Origin: a virus | Reading direction: 5' to 3' (one strand) | DNA length: 55,325 nucleotides | Virus record (IMG/VR): IMGVR_UViG_3300017755_000007 | Span: 1-55,325 of that record | Part shown: piece after piece, positions 8,401 through 18,000 of the stretch | Layout of the letters: every line of letters starts with the position of its first letter | How positions within the stretch are numbered: the first letter of the stretch is position 1 | Notes under the pieces: generated by a model | What the model was told of the DNA's origin: nothing | Databases searched by the model: none | Seen by the model: only the letters and a program-made list of their open reading frames with translations | Translations under genes and position numbers: made by a program

Positions 8401-11400
8401 AAGAAGAGGCAACGGTCATCTTATCTGTGCTACCACTTCTAACAGCGAAGTTAGCATCAACATCAACAGTATTATTAAACTCGGTTGTGCCAGTAACTGT
8501 TAGTTGAGCACCAAGTGTGACATTGTTATCAACATTGAGAGTTGAGTTTAACTCAGTGTGACCATCAACAGTCAGTGTGCCTTCAATGTTTGTATCGCCT
8601 GAGGTAGCAGCAACAAAGAATTTATCCGTTGTGCCGTTTCTGACAGCAAAGTCACCGTCTTGATCAAGAGTGCCATTGAAGTTTACATTATCATTAACCG
8701 TTAGTGTGCCTTCAATTGTTGTATCACCAGTTGCACCAATAACACTAAACTTCTCAGTGTCACCACTGTTTAGTTTACCAACAGAGAATCTTTCATTAGA
8801 TCCAGTAGCACCAACATACAGGGACTTCATAATACCTGCACCACCATGTGCTTTCACGGTAGAGAAGTTATGAGATGCGTAGGAAGGACTTGCCTGATAA
8901 GTGTCACCGAAACGACCTCTATACCTAACTCTCAACCAGTTAAGTCTAGATTCAGTCTCTGTCGCACTATCCTTAACTTCAATAGCACCGTTAACATGGA
9001 GTGTGCCATCGATTAGAGCAGATCCTGCAACATACGCACCACCATCAACTTTCAGAGAACCATAGTCATTAGACTGAATCTCCCACTCACCAGTGCTGCC
9101 ATTCTTAGCAGTGGTAATATCGTTTGTGCTTTCAGAGTGAATGTTACCAGCGATTGCAACATCACCATTAGCATCAATATTATTAGTGAAGGTTGCAACG
9201 TCTGTGACACCCAATGTGCCAGCAATAGTTGTATTGCCAGAAGCAGCAACAACATTAAACTTGTTAGTATTGACATTGAGGTTTCCAGTTACATCTAGAA
9301 TACCAGCAAGAGACCCATTACCAGTTGTGGATTGGAATTCAATCTTAGTTGTACCACTACCATTATTCAGTTGTAAAGTCTTAGAAGCACCTTGGATGAC
9401 CATATTGTCATCGAAGCGAGAGGTGCTATGAACACGTAATGTGCTGTCAACATCTAACAAATCACCAATATTAACTGCACCAGTGATTCCAACACCACCA
9501 GCAACAACCAGATCACCAGTAGTATTAGTTGTAGATGCAGTGCCTGTTGTAAGTTTTAAATTACCCGCAATAATACCAGAATCAGTACCACTAAAGACCT
9601 CAGAAGTATTTGTAGCAGCGTGAAGGAAACGATATCCACCCGCATGAGCAGCTAAATCTGAATAATTAGTATCCCAACCAAAGAAACCTAAGCGTGCTTG
9701 AGTATCATAATAGTTAAATTCAATACCACGATCTAGGTTGTCATCAGTTGTAGGGACAGTATCACCACCAAGTAGAATGGTGACATCATCAACAGTCAGT
9801 TGTGTAGAGTTGACTGTAGTTGTAGTACCATCAATCTGAAGATTGCCATGAATACGAACAAGACCAGTTACTGCACGATCATCACCTGGATCAAGATGCA
9901 TAGTTGCATCAGTAGTACCAAGGTAGTTTGTCTGGAATCTATAATCTTCTACATGAACTTTACCTGCTGCTTCTGACGCACTAATCTGTACAGTATCTTC
10001 AGCAGTAATAATAATGTTGCTAGTTCCAGCACCAGCATTAGTTGTCAGAATATTAAAGTTTCTATTTGTATCTGTATTCTGAGTTAACTGGAAGGTAAGG
10101 TTACCATCGCCAGTTTTATCCAGTGTTTGATTAACATCGCCGTCAAGAGTAATGTCAGGGTCAGAGAAATACGACCGTACATTAATATCAAGTTCGCCAG
10201 CTCCGCTGTCCCCCGTATTATTAGCGCCAATGAGTAGATTACCGCTCGTATCATTAACTTTAATATAGTTAAGATAATTGAATCCTCTGTATCCAGTGGT
10301 TGCAGTAAGTTCTTGATCAAGTTCAAAATCTTCTTTTGTATTTCCATCAGCAAAAGAAACTCTATTATTCTGTAATTGTGTGTTATCGACACCAACAGCA
10401 GCAATAGTTACATGACCGTTGGCATCAACATCAAAATCTTCTTGTGCGAAAGAAGCAAGTCCTTTCTGTTCAACTGTTGCAGCACCGAGATATCTCCAAG
10501 CACCAGCATCTGAAGCATCAGTATGAGTTGGAGCACCTTGTCCTGCAGCAATACTAGCGATTGCTTGATATACTCCAGTGCTTTCTTCAATAATATCATA
10601 TCTTGCATACGTTGTACCTCCTGCATATGCCGCATACTTACTACCCTCGGTAGCAGTAGCAATAGGTACGTTTGTTGCACTTGTTAGTCTACCATATCCA
10701 TCTACTGTAAATTTGACCGCATTTACAGTTTCTGTACCAAATGGTTCTGAGTTAGATCCAGTACCAGAAACTGATGTTAGTGATTCTGTATTATAATTAC
10801 CAAGAACAACAGGAGTAACAATAAGATCGATGGTGGGATTTCCACTAATACCACCACCATCATTAACGGCAATTCTAGTTGCTGTACCAGTAATGGTACG
10901 AGTTGCCATCGTATTAGTAGCAGTTCTACTAATTAATCCACTTGTTGTAAGATTCGCAATTGCCTGTAAGTCATTATCAAATGGTTGAGCACCAGTTCCT
11001 TCAATACTCGTATTTAAACCATAGTCAGCAAGAGTTGTTGGATTAGAAGCATTAGTAATTCTACCTTTAGCATCTACAGTAACCTTAGTATAAGTTGCAC
11101 TAGATGTTGCTGTATTATCATGATGAGGAAGAGTTGAAATTAAATCTAATGTAGATGTAATTTGAATATTTTGTGATCCGTCAAAAATTTGAGATCCAAC
11201 AATATCTCCAGTCAACTGGATTTGTCTAGAAGAAGCAAGTCTAGAAGAGGTAGCAGCGTTACCAATAAGGGTTGCTGTAATCGTACCTGCTGAGAAATTT
11301 CCATCAGCATCTCTTTGAACAAGAGTATTTGCTGTGTTTGATACCGACTCAATCGGTCGTTCATATCTTAAGGTGTTCCAAGCTGTTACACCGTCACCAA

Positions 11401-11512
11401 TTTTAATACGACCAGTATCTAGTTCGACGCCAAATTCGCCTTGAGCAAGGATTGGATTAGCGTTTGCCCACTCTTGAGCTCCACCACGTCTTAATTGAAT
11501 TCTATTTGCCAT
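5486..11512 (-). CDS. Giant tail-fibre protein, 2008 aa
   Basis: The N-terminus (MANRIQLRRGGAQEWANANP, LAQGEFGVELDTGRIKIGDG) matches the N-terminal fibre motif known from major-tropism-determinant-like and many tail-fibre proteins. The body is a long series of 20-25-residue beta units of the form GTLTVxGxTxLNxTLxV, as in trimeric fibre shafts. A segment of about 90-100 residues with TTTTVNST, ILLGGDT, DRGIEFxYYD and FFGxD is present twice (DNA 9545-9850 and 7530-7825). Six copies of LSEGTNLYYTxARADARI follow (6245-6865). The last 235 residues are GSGYxxxE and TSGTTGVI units shared with other proteins here. It starts 37 bases after a late promoter. Function: host-contact fibre, by domain type and size; receptor unknown. 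Confidence 0.92.
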   Translation of the reverse strand: MANRIQLRRGGAQEWANANPILAQGEFGVELDTGRIKIGDGVTAWNTLRYERPIESVSNTANTLVQRDADGNFSAGTITATLIGNAATSSRLASSRQIQLTGDIVGSQIFDGSQNIQITSTLDLISTLPHHDNTATSSATYTKVTVDAKGRITNASNPTTLADYGLNTSIEGTGAQPFDNDLQAIANLTTSGLISRTATNTMATRTITGTATRIAVNDGGGISGNPTIDLIVTPVVLGNYNTESLTSVSGTGSNSEPFGTETVNAVKFTVDGYGRLTSATNVPIATATEGSKYAAYAGGTTYARYDIIEESTGVYQAIASIAAGQGAPTHTDASDAGAWRYLGAATVEQKGLASFAQEDFDVDANGHVTIAAVGVDNTQLQNNRVSFADGNTKEDFELDQELTATTGYRGFNYLNYIKVNDTSGNLLIGANNTGDSGAGELDINVRSYFSDPDITLDGDVNQTLDKTGDGNLTFQLTQNTDTNRNFNILTTNAGAGTSNIIITAEDTVQISASEAAGKVHVEDYRFQTNYLGTTDATMHLDPGDDRAVTGLVRIHGNLQIDGTTTTVNSTQLTVDDVTILLGGDTVPTTDDNLDRGIEFNYYDTQARLGFFGWDTNYSDLAAHAGGYRFLHAATNTSEVFSGTDSGIIAGNLKLTTGTASTTNTTGDLVVAGGVGITGAVNIGDLLDVDSTLRVHSTSRFDDNMVIQGASKTLQLNNGSGTTKIEFQSTTGNGSLAGILDVTGNLNVNTNKFNVVAASGNTTIAGTLGVTDVATFTNNIDANGDVAIAGNIHSESTNDITTAKNGSTGEWEIQSNDYGSLKVDGGAYVAGSALIDGTLHVNGAIEVKDSATETESRLNWLRVRYRGRFGDTYQASPSYASHNFSTVKAHGGAGIMKSLYVGATGSNERFSVGKLNSGDTEKFSVIGATGDTTIEGTLTVNDNVNFNGTLDQDGDFAVRNGTTDKFFVAATSGDTNIEGTLTVDGHTELNSTLNVDNNVTLGAQLTVTGTTEFNNTVDVDANFAVRSGSTDKMTVASSSGNIATDGTLVVQGQTTINDSLIVDAANEVFSVRNGSAVEKFGVDADNGNTNIIGTLTVGDATQVNDTLGVSDVVTFTRNTEQTLTGTYGADGAFRLSGGAGIARNLAVGGAARVYGNTELTGTLDLNNSADISGALVTHDDVTITADNKTFAIQNASAANKFTVDTDNGNTDIRGTLDIGGDVTAESNLTVTGNLTINGTTTTVNSTVTTIDDPIITVGGDTAPTSNDAKDRGVEFRYYDGSAKIGFFGYDRSANQFAFVTDATNSSEVLSGTDGQLRAGSLNLTGSGTSLDVDANANIDGTLTVDGQIISQVASGAALVIPNTTKINNLNADLLDSMTTASTATATTVVARDSNADFAANQITVNNGIGAVAGIQGNATSADALRTARVITIDGVVDGNVSFDGSAAVTITTTYNDPDITALAAMSGTGYVVRTAANTYAQRTLAVTASSGITLTNADGVSGNTTINVASSANNAANNLVLRDGSGDFAAGIITAALVGNVTGQVSDISNHDTGDLSEGSNLYFTNERVDDRIDALFVASTGITKVYDDTAGTYTLSVTQADVNTDNVTEGSTNLFTTAARTRTHFTYGTGIEHDGSGALSVTQADINTDNVTEGSTNIFYTEARFDASLAGKNTANLAEGTNLYYTDARADARIAAADTDDLSEGSTNLYHTSARADARVNLQTGANLDLSSKSTSDLSEGTNQYYTEARVQTKLDNAFAQLQAMLTNLATTTTLTLNLSGDPTPGAAVTTSVTNGGGGGFTAGTAVATTGGTGTSLTVNTTVVGGVITAAAVNAGGSGFLVNETVTVTNANAGKVLSLNLASLAGGSNYVTGTALATTGGSGSASLTVNITASAGAITNVTINDGGTGYVAGETITIVQPTGADGLNPAAGGSVDVATVATNATLQLTDVTTMEVGATVTGATSGTTGVITGLAASAITVDTVDGFFKVGEVVSANDVTTLTVQSFA
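6245..6865 (-). repeat. Six protein-level tandem repeats LSEGTNxYYTxAR in the fibre
   Basis: Six units of roughly 22-45 residues carry the core (D/N)LSEGTNLYYTxARxDARI. The versions read GDLSEGSNLYFTNERVD, DNVTEGSTNLFTTAART, DNVTEGSTNIFYTEARF, ANLAEGTNLYYTDARAD, DDLSEGSTNLYHTSARAD and SDLSEGTNQYYTEARVQ. Such units are common in tail-fibre shafts of marine phages. They are in-frame coding repeats. Confidence 0.85.
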
Positions 11513-11548
11513 TTTTTACGACAACTCTAAGAGATTATGCTTCTGAGT

Positions 11549-11556
11549 TATTTATG
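11549..11556 (-). promoter_or_regulatory. T4-type late promoter box CATAAATA
   Basis: CATAAATA on the minus strand, 36 bases before the fibre ATG at 11512 and just past a terminator. It begins the transcription unit for fibre-gp13-gp14-gp15-gp16. Confidence 0.7.
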
Positions 11557-11561
11557 CCATT

Positions 11562-11586
11562 AAAAAGGGGGACGTTGCCCCCCTTT
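11562..11586 (-). terminator. Rho-independent terminator after the 76-aa gene
   Basis: On the minus strand AAAGGGGG, a 7-base loop (GCAACGT) and CCCCCTTT form a perfect 8-bp stem continuing into TTTTTA. It starts three bases after the stop codon of the 76-aa gene. It separates the gp8/DUF4815 block from the fibre/neck block, and the following late box restarts transcription. Confidence 0.85.
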
Positions 11587-11588
11587 GA

Positions 11589-11819
11589 TTAATCTGTTGT
11601 TCCTACTGCAAGATCCTCATCTTCTTCATCTTCTGGCGGTGCAGACTCAGTTTCTGGATTATAGTATTCCAGTGCTTCAATTGCACCTTGAAGTTTCAGT
11701 GCTGTGGATTCATTAGCACGCATTTGTTCTCCAAGTCTTTTATTCTCTTCAATCAATGCAGCGAAACGTTCTTTGAATTGTTGAAGCATTTCGTCTTGAG
11801 AGACTTTTTCAATCGTCAT
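11589..11819 (-). CDS. Small coiled-coil protein, acidic tail, 76 aa
   Basis: Residues 1-50 are a heptad-like helix (QDEMLQQFKERFAALIEENKRLGEQM); the C-terminus is acidic (PPEDEEDEDLAVG). No catalytic motif. The ATG overlaps the stop codon of the preceding 82-aa gene, so the pair is translationally coupled. Small coiled-coil proteins next to fibre or baseplate genes may be assembly factors or chaperones. That is inference; I do not recognise a named family. Confidence 0.85.
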   Translation of the reverse strand: MTIEKVSQDEMLQQFKERFAALIEENKRLGEQMRANESTALKLQGAIEALEYYNPETESAPPEDEEDEDLAVGTTD

Positions 11820-12064
11820 AATGTTTTACTTTGATTTTGGACTAACGTTAGTAAGAGAGATTTAATATCACTCATATCAGATTTTAGATCAGAAACCTCT
11901 TTTTGTAAAGCTCTCTTCTCCATTTCTTCTTGTTGCCTCTTATTGTAAGATGCCATATATTTATCATATTCATCTTGACTACCTTTTAGGATAGCATTGG
12001 AAGAAGGATCTCTATAGACACCCTCCTTCCCTTCAACTGGAATTAAATCTTCAAAATCGTTCAT
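11816..12064 (-). CDS. Small coiled-coil protein, 82 aa
   Basis: The N-terminal part (DLIPVEGKEGVYRDPSSNAI) is a compact conserved-looking motif. From about residue 40 the chain is a helix with heptads (QQEEMEKRALQKEVSDLKSD, then MSDIKSLLLTLVQNQ). I recall similar short GVYRD...SNAIL proteins in marine T4-like phages without an assigned role. It overlaps the DUF4815 gene by one base and the 76-aa gene by four, placing it in the baseplate operon. A bridging or assembly role is a guess. Confidence 0.87.
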   Translation of the reverse strand: MNDFEDLIPVEGKEGVYRDPSSNAILKGSQDEYDKYMASYNKRQQEEMEKRALQKEVSDLKSDMSDIKSLLLTLVQNQSKTL

Positions 12065-15000
12065 TAGGTTGCAAGTGCGATAGCGCGAAGGTCTGCGATT
12101 AGTGGGATTCTTGCTTGACTGGTAGATTTCATAACAATCTTAAGTTGGAATGCGTTGAAATTCAAACCACTTACTTCATAGTAATAATCTTTCCAAAGAA
12201 TTTCTTCTGAAGGAGAAGCGTCATATTGTAGTGGTAACGGCATCAAAGTCCAACCAAGAGAATTGATATCATCATTTGTACCAGTGCTAAATGCTCTGTA
12301 GTAAATTCTAACCTCTGCTTCTGGTGGTCGTGACATTTGGAAGTCGACTCTCAGAGATCTAGATTCTCTAATCAGTCTAGCAAGTCTTGTAATATATACA
12401 CAATCATTCTGATCACCGAAAGGTAATGTAGAAACATCTTGTGTGCGATCAATCTGACCTTGCTGTCCATAAGGTGATGGACCACCAGGCCAATTATTGA
12501 TTCTATTACTTGTAGTAATTAGTGAGCATCTATCAAGGTCAACAACTGGAGAAAGAGTTGACTTTGTAGTAGAAAGATCAATGGCCATTGTTAATGATTT
12601 TTGACCATCCAGTTTTGCCAATTCATTTACTTCAGAACAAATCAGTTTGGGATTTGGGAAGAAATTTAGATCATTAATAGTAATAGTTTGATAAGAACCA
12701 TCATTAACAAAAGAGTTTTGGTCGCGAGGTGTAGATCCACCTTCACCACCACCATCACCAACAGAGGTTCCTGTTGTAGTATTAATCCTAGAAGTGATAG
12801 TAGTTTCAGGCATATTCATGACAGAAATCGTTGGCGTCAATGTTTCAAACTGAGTATTTTGTGTTGCAAATACTCTATTGCCACCTGCACGAATACCACT
12901 ATTAGCAACACCTGCCATTTGAAGCATATAAGTATCCATCCAAGGACATTCAAGACTTGTATGAGTCTTATTAATATCGATTAGGGGAATACCGTCAAGA
13001 TTATAACACTCAACAACAGCACCAGATGAATGTGTTACATCTGATGTTCCATTAGAACCTCTTCCAGAAGTAGCAACAGTAATTGTTTTACCATCAGAAG
13101 AAATGGCAGAGTATTTAATAATTTCATTATCAACTTTGACATAACCAGGATTGGCATCACTAATTGCTGCACCATTGACAACTTTGTGGAAGGTTGATGA
13201 ATCAGTTACTGACAAACTAGTAGCAGCTGCTGCTAGAGCACTAGTGAGAGATGATGGAGAAACTTCAGAAACTACACCTTCAATCTTCACATTATTTTGT
13301 CTACTATGCATACCATGATTTCTATGGTAGATGAGAATTTCTTGCTCATCATTTGCATAATTAGGTGCTGAAGAAAGATATGCACCAAAGGAATCACCAC
13401 TTTCTAAACAGGATGTAACTGTTCCAGTCCAACCACCAGTCTCACTCACACTTTCAGTATCTGTAAATGCACCAGTGATATAGTGAAGAACCAGATTGGC
13501 AGAACCATCCCAAGTCTTAACAATACCAATAGATCCAGAAGTTGCACCAGTAACAATATCACCAACTTCTAGTGTTCCAGTGGCACTACCTACAACCATA
13601 GTTGCAAGTGCCTCAGAGGATCTTAATAAGAAAGTAGTAGTTGTTCCTTGCAACCAATTACCAGAAACGTCGTTTACAGTAATCTTATCAATTACAGAAC
13701 CTGAAGTAGTAGAACTAACAACAGTTGCTTGTGCATTTGATGTTTGCTGAAGTAAACGAGCACCTTGACTAAAGGTGAATTGATCGGCAGCTAAACCAGC
13801 ACTAAGAACAAGTTTTGGTTTAATAGTTTGAATTGGATTATCAATTAATCTATGAACTCCGTTATTACCCCTACCTTGAGGAGTATTATTGAGAACAACC
13901 GTTCCCTGAGTTTGATTAAAGTTCGCACGATAAATCGTAAACTTCAAATCTTCATACTGGTCAGCAGTCCATGTAGATGCGTTCTGAGACTTAAACAGAA
14001 CACCAGCATATGGTTGCTCAGAGATTGTTCTAGTTCCAGTTACATCAACGTCTCCCATTCTAGAGATCCAAACTTGATATTCGTTTGAGTCCGATAAGAG
14101 AACAAAGCAATATTCAACAGACGCCTTAATATAAACAGGTGCTCTAAATGTGAACCTAGTAGGAACTGCAGCACTTGTAGAAATATCAATTGTATCTGGA
14201 GTAATTGTAACATCAGAGAAGGGTAGAATAGTCTTTGTTGGATAACCATTCTCCATAGTACGAATCTGCATAGAGATTGGAATATTTGTATCTTTAGTAT
14301 TAAAGAATACATCTACACCACTCAAGAACATACCACCTTCTTCTTCAACGATAAATGATTGTGCAAGAGGGTCATACCAACCGATCTGCCTTTCCTCTAC
14401 CCTAGTTGTTTGGACAACTCTATCTTCAGAAACAGTATCTCTAACCAGTTCGGCATTACGAACCGCCAAAACATTTTCCTGGACCGTTTGAAGTGTACCA
14501 GTTGCAGAATAAGTTGTATCTGCAGATGAATCGACCGTACCAGGTGCCTTACTATTTTCGTCTGATGTTGTGAATCTAAAGGTTCTTGTGCCAGTTGCCC
14601 AACGTGGATTTGCATCATTCTTTGGAGAAGGAATGAACAAACAACCTTGAAGATTACCAACGTTATCTGTTAATAAACGACGATCTTGAACGACTGCAAC
14701 TGCACCAGAAGTTTGTCCAGTTAAGAGTTCTCCAACCTGAATATTACCAAAGTAATCTGGAGATACAGTCTCCGAAATTGCAGATATATCATGATTCAGA
14801 TATGCAGTTTGAGAGGAGTATGATGTGGGAAGTACTTCTGTACCTTTACCATAAGGATTAGTCTTAAGACCATCATCAGGAGCAACAACTTTTAATTGAG
14901 CACCAGAATTAGAACCAATAACAGTCTCACCCACAACGAAAGGAGTTTCGTTAGTTCTAGAATCAGTTGTAGAGTTTTTGATAATTTCAATAACTTTAGG

Positions 15001-18000
15001 GGTGATATAAGTAGTTACATCGACTCCATCAAAGAATGCATACATTCTTGTGCGTGGTTTCATACGATCAACATTGAAACCAATATTACGTGAACGAATC
15101 CAAGGAATAGCACTTCTAGAAAGAACAGTATCACCTAAAGATCTACGCTCAATCTTAGGAACAACTCTTGTACGGACACCTTGACGTGCCTGATTGTTAA
15201 CAACACGGAAGGTTGTGCGCTCATGTAGATAGAAAAGTCCTTGTCTACGCTGACCATGACCAGCACGACCTAACTGACGACCAACACCATATGTACCTGA
15301 TTGCGATGTTGCTTGAGATGATGACAATGTAGTTTCACCAGTCCAGTTTGTCTGCCAAGATCCCCACTGAATAGGAGCAAAACCATCTTGATCAACTTGC
15401 ATATCTGCAGATACTGATGAGAAATCCCCTTCAATATTTTCTACCCTAGCTGGCATACGATCAGTATCGATCCAATCATCTGATGCAGGTGTTAAATCAA
15501 TACGACCAATAAATGTAAATACGTTGAATGGGTTTACATTTTCAGTCCTAGAAGCATATGGTTGTGTGACGATTGCTACATCATCGTAAGGAAGCATCAG
15601 GACATTTCCTTCAGTCTTAACGATATTTGTAGAATCTTCTTCATTATATTGAAGAGCAACATTAGTAGTGTAATGTTGAGCGCGTAACTGACCCTCTTTA
15701 AAGTCAAGGGAGCATTTATAATCAGGACTAAAGACAGCACCAGTAGTATGATCAGTAAAGTCATCTACTACATAACCATTCTTAAGTCTATCAAAACCAT
15801 TTTCATCGTAGGTTTTTGTATTTTCTGCTTGCGATTCAAGTAAAGATAGGGATGTATAATATTCTACATGAGTTAGTCTGGTTTCCAGATCACCAATGTC
15901 CTTCATTGTATATCGTCTAATCACTTCAGTAGTGATAAGAACATCCCTTTCTGGATCAAACACATATGGTTTGTATTCAATTGATGCTAAGAGCATCGCA
16001 TTTTCAACTTTTGGAGGGGGAATCAAGAAATATCCCGAAACACCTTTACTTACAATTAGTTTGCCGTCATGAGAGAGATATAATTTATCAATTCTAGGAA
16101 GATACCACGAATAGTCGCACCTGAATGAAGAATCGACTTCCATGATATCAAAGATAGTGGCACCACCACTACCACCTGTTGTATTAAAGACCCTAGAAAC
16201 AAAGTCAAAAGTTGTACAATTTACAAAGAATGGAGCACTAACAGTTCCACTACCATTTCTCAGTTCTTGAACAGCAGGACGGAAATCAATTTGATCTCTA
16301 ATATACTTAATAGAACCATCCAACTTGTAGTTTGGAATTTCTTTATATGAAATGCCACTATATGACTCGGCAGAGAAATAATCACCAGATGCTTCATGAC
16401 TTAGATAGTCAAAAATAACAAGTAGTCTTCTCGTGGGTGCAACTGTAGAGGGGAGACGAACGAGTTTAGAAACATCATAGAAGTTAGTTCTTTGACCAGA
16501 TTCAAGACTGAACTGATCTGTGATAACTTTACTTCCAACAAATGTAGAATCTTCGCCATCATCGATGATACCAGTAACTGCAGTACCAGCAGTATTAAAT
16601 CCATTAACAGTCTCACCAGTAAGGAAAGGAATTTCATTCAATCCAACATAGTATAGTTTTAAATCTGAGTTGGAGAAAGAGATAACTCGTCCTCTTGCAC
16701 CAGATGTTTTACCGATAATGAGAGTACTTGCAGCAAAGAATACAGACTCTGTTAGGACAACGTATGGAGACGATGCGTCATTCTCATTAAATGATTCATA
16801 AATTGCATGAACTTGGTAAACATCATTTACACCAAAAGAAATGTCTTGATCTTGGACTCTAGTTCCATACAAAGAACTATAGAGCAATCCTGTAGGTTGT
16901 TCAACTAAGTCTTCCTCCGATTTGAAGACTTTAAGTGCCTTCATCTTAGATGCGGTTTTAATCTTTTTAGTTACTGTGTTCTTAGAAACAAGTGCCGTCA
17001 GAGTAACAGTTGCAACACTACCAAGACCACCAATAGATAGAGATTGGTTACCAGAACCAAAAGTTACAGTTAAAGCACCAAGGTCAACTTCGGCATCAAG
17101 ATTGACGTTCTGACCATTTGAATACACACCAGAACCACCATTAGCGATAATGGTAAGGATATAGTTGTCACTAGACAACGCACCAAAAGATTCTGTTTCT
17201 GGTAAAGTAAAGGTGATAGCACCAGTTGTTACAGTTTTTGATGCAAAGTTTCTATAAACAAAGAACGATTCGTCATCCAAAGACTTCATTGTGTCTTCTG
17301 GAAGGTCAAAAGAAAGTTCTCCGTTTTGATAATCTTTTTGGAAAATGAATGGACGTAATCTAACCAATTCTCCATACTGACCATCATTAACAGTACCAAC
17401 TTTTAAAGTACTATCAATTCTTGCAATTTGATTTGCAAAATCAAAAATCTCACTACTTGAAGGAACAGTAGATTTTTTATTAAGTGCTGTAGTTGCAATA
17501 GCAGCAGGATCAACTCTCAAAACACGATGGGTGTTTGTTCCTTCAAGGTCAGAAAGTGTCGGAGTAACGACATCACCAGGTCTCAAATCTTTTTCAAATC
17601 TTGTACGGAAACCAGTAATATCGTTATTACCAATAGTAGCAACATCAAAAGTTGCATTACCACCACCACCTGAAATTGTAATAGTTTCGTCAACTGCATA
17701 TCCAGTACCAGCAGCATTGATAGTTACTGCAGTAACAGCACCTGCACTCGCTGTAATATCTACAGTTAGACTAGAACCCCCGCCACCAGTTGTAGCAACA
17801 CCTGTAGCAGTTGTATATCCAGTACCACCAACAATGGTGTCTACAGTAAGAACATCACCTTGAGTCTGGTCAATATTAACTGTGGAGGACTCAATAGGTC
17901 GGGAATCATTTAAAATCCAATTTGCGCCAAATCTAATATTACTAGATCCATCTTTACCAAAGGAAGATTTTGCATCAGTTAATTTATAACTGTGTGCTGC

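Noticed and set aside
5469-11480. Plus-strand frames opposite the 2008-aa fibre
   Set aside because: Produced by the repeated ACC/GTT codon pattern of the fibre; no phage family is recognisable.
11958-11965. GATAAATA inside the 82-aa gene
   Set aside because: It is about 140 bases from the next start, much further than the 20-40 bases of the accepted late boxes, and the downstream gene is already translationally coupled.
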